Origin: Patescibacteria group bacterium
Lineage (GTDB): Bacteria; Patescibacteriota; Minisyncoccia; Phycocordibacterales; UBA12079
Length of the DNA: 7,324 nucleotides
Reading direction: 5' to 3'
NCBI GenBank assembly: GCA_018894995.1
Contig: JAHIOZ010000150.1
Coordinates: forward strand, 1-7,324
Shown here piece by piece: positions 6,295-7,324 of this stretch; position 1 is the first letter of the stretch; each line of letters begins with the position of its first letter. The position numbers were made by a program, and so were the translations under genes. The notes below the pieces were generated by a model, which worked only from the letters and a program-made list of their open reading frames with translations, had not been told where the DNA came from and searched no databases.

Positions 6295-6693
6295 TATTTT
6301 GAATAAAAAAATAGGGACAGATGTACTAGCTCAATAATTCGGTAACTTTTTCTAATTTTTCGTAAGGAGTTTGATAAGTTCAGATTCTCAGCGTCTACTT
6401 AAATGGTTATAATATTGCAAGAAACAGACTTTTATTATGCTTTTATCATGTTTAAGAAATTACGGTATGTCAAATATAAAAATTTATCTCCCCTATAATT
6501 TATTCTACATAATCTAAAAATTCTATCCTATCTCCCCGGTCAGTTTTACAATTCAAGTTGTACAACCTTATGAAGAAATAGTATAATTAAAAATAATTCG
6601 TTTCACAGAACGACATGAAATAATCAAAAAAAGAAGAAGTTAAAAATAAATTAAAACTTAAATGCACAAAGAGCGATTAGTGGAGATATCCGA
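6295..6693. other. 399-bp AT-rich gap between the operon and atpD
   Basis: I found no supported gene on either strand. There are only short imperfect hairpins, TACAA/TTGTA around 6549-6564 and TCGTT/AACGA around 6599-6614, neither followed by a T-tract. No convincing terminator for the three-gene operon is visible. The abrupt composition change after about 6660 suggests the junction between acquired and resident DNA lies here. The atpD promoter should also be here but I could not assign it. Confidence 0.5.
6682..6685 (+). promoter_or_regulatory. ribosome-binding site of atpD
   Basis: GGAG lies 8 nt before ATG 6694 and selects this start. An internal ATG at 6709 (residue 6) has no comparable site. 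An ATG at 6662 is in another frame. Confidence 0.6.
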
Positions 6694-7324
6694 ATGGATA
6701 ATCAGAAAATGAACCAAGGACAAATAAAAGCAATCCGGGGAAGTGTCGTTGATGCTTTTTTCCCGCAGTTTCTTCCCAAGATAAATTACCAATTGAAATC
6801 CGGTGAAGCGATTATCGAGGTAACCCTTCATCTGGATGCTAATACGGCTAGAGGAATAGCCTTAACACCTACTCAAGGGCTAAAAAGGGGAGATGAAATC
6901 ATTGACATGGGACATCCCTTGCAAGTGCCCGTGGGGTCCGGATTATTGGGGCGAATGTTTAATGTTTTTGGAGAACCGATTGATGGAGGAGATGTTTTAA
7001 CGCCTGAAAAATTAGTAGCGATATATCAAAAATCTCTTCCTCTTGCCGAACGGGCTACGGCGACAGATATTTATGAGACCGGGATAAAGGTGATTGACGT
7101 TCTGGCTCCCCTGGAAAAAGGCGGGAAAGCCGGTTTATTTGGCGGTGCGGGTGTCGGCAAGACGGTGCTGATTATGGAGATGATTCACAATATGGCTTTG
7201 GAACATGAAGGGGTGAGCCTCTTTTGTGGAATCGGCGAGCGTTCCAGAGAGGGAGAAGAATTATATCGGGAAATGAAAGAAACAGGCGTCCTGAAAAAGG
7301 CGGTCTTGATCTTTGCCCAGATGA
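6694..7324 (+). CDS. atpD: F1Fo-ATPase beta subunit, alternate (N-type) class, 5' part
   Basis: This is the catalytic subunit of a membrane-linked rotary ATPase, acting at the cytoplasmic face. The 210 residues present start with the beta-barrel domain (RGSVVDAFFP, 15-24; HLDANTARGIALTPT, 46-60) and enter the nucleotide-binding domain. GGAGVGKT (150-157) is the Walker A loop with K156 and T157, and GERSREGEELY (181-191) carries the catalytic-region Glu E182. Beta subunits are usually about 460-480 residues, so a little under half is present and the gene runs off the window. GEELYREM in place of the usual GNDLY and the first-in-cluster position with no alpha or gamma gene upstream fit the laterally spread N-ATPase type, whose operon begins with atpD. 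The N-type assignment is likely rather than certain, and Na+ or H+ specificity cannot be read from this subunit. The gene is visibly less AT-rich than the operon upstream. Confidence 0.96.
   Translation, partial: MDNQKMNQGQIKAIRGSVVDAFFPQFLPKINYQLKSGEAIIEVTLHLDANTARGIALTPTQGLKRGDEIIDMGHPLQVPVGSGLLGRMFNVFGEPIDGGDVLTPEKLVAIYQKSLPLAERATATDIYETGIKVIDVLAPLEKGGKAGLFGGAGVGKTVLIMEMIHNMALEHEGVSLFCGIGERSREGEELYREMKETGVLKKAVLIFAQM

Noticed and set aside
6549..6614. Small hairpins TACAA/TTGTA and TCGTT/AACGA as an operon terminator
   Set aside because: The stems are only 5 bp, AT-rich or weak, have no T-tract, and lie more than 250 nt after the last stop codon.

Overview
The window is a low-GC bacterial accessory segment that ends in a core-type gene. 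No ribosomal or tRNA gene is present, so the host cannot be placed firmly. The AT-rich coding sequence, a tandem glycine riboswitch with an intrinsic terminator, a degenerate GTCATTG...CAATCTC intergenic palindrome and a beta subunit of the 'alternate' (N-type) F-ATPase class would suit an anaerobic Bacteroidota, Bacillota or Desulfobacterota-like organism. I do not choose between them.

Layout. Positions 1-308 hold no convincing gene, but contain two hairpins (39-72, 81-105) and the decayed intergenic palindrome (179-216). Positions 309-554 form a complete tandem glycine riboswitch. It has a leader-linker P0 pairing, two aptamers each carrying the CTTTCAGG core, and a terminator at 549-593 whose left arm overlaps the closing strand of aptamer 2. 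The next gene (682-1307) is not a glycine gene. It is a frameshifted hypothetical with a PD...GIELSK segment reminiscent of PD-(D/E)XK nucleases, so the riboswitch looks orphaned. An AT-rich spacer (1308-1523) carries a perfect 24-bp palindrome.

Three tightly packed genes follow (1524-6294). The first encodes a TSPPY-type DNA amino-methyltransferase. The second encodes a 752-residue soluble protein with two GHKL ATPase modules: a MutL/Hsp90-like one at the N terminus and a histidine-kinase-like one, with a candidate phosphorylatable His537, at the C terminus. The third encodes a response-regulator-like receiver fused to an unrecognised Cys-containing C-terminal domain. The first junction is an ATGA overlap and the second gap is 2 nt, so they almost certainly form one transcription and translation unit. 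The set looks like a modification and signalling conflict (anti-phage or restriction-like) system: a methyltransferase that could mark self DNA, an ATPase/kinase that could sense a nucleic-acid state, and a receiver that could relay it to an effector. This role is inference. No recognisable endonuclease lies in the operon, and the only nuclease-like reading frame nearby is broken.

After a 399-bp AT-rich gap without a supported gene, the window runs into the 5' part of atpD for an alternate F1Fo-ATPase (6694 to the window end). Its base composition is visibly less AT-rich than that of the operon. This contrast supports reading 1308 to about 6690 as a horizontally acquired insert.
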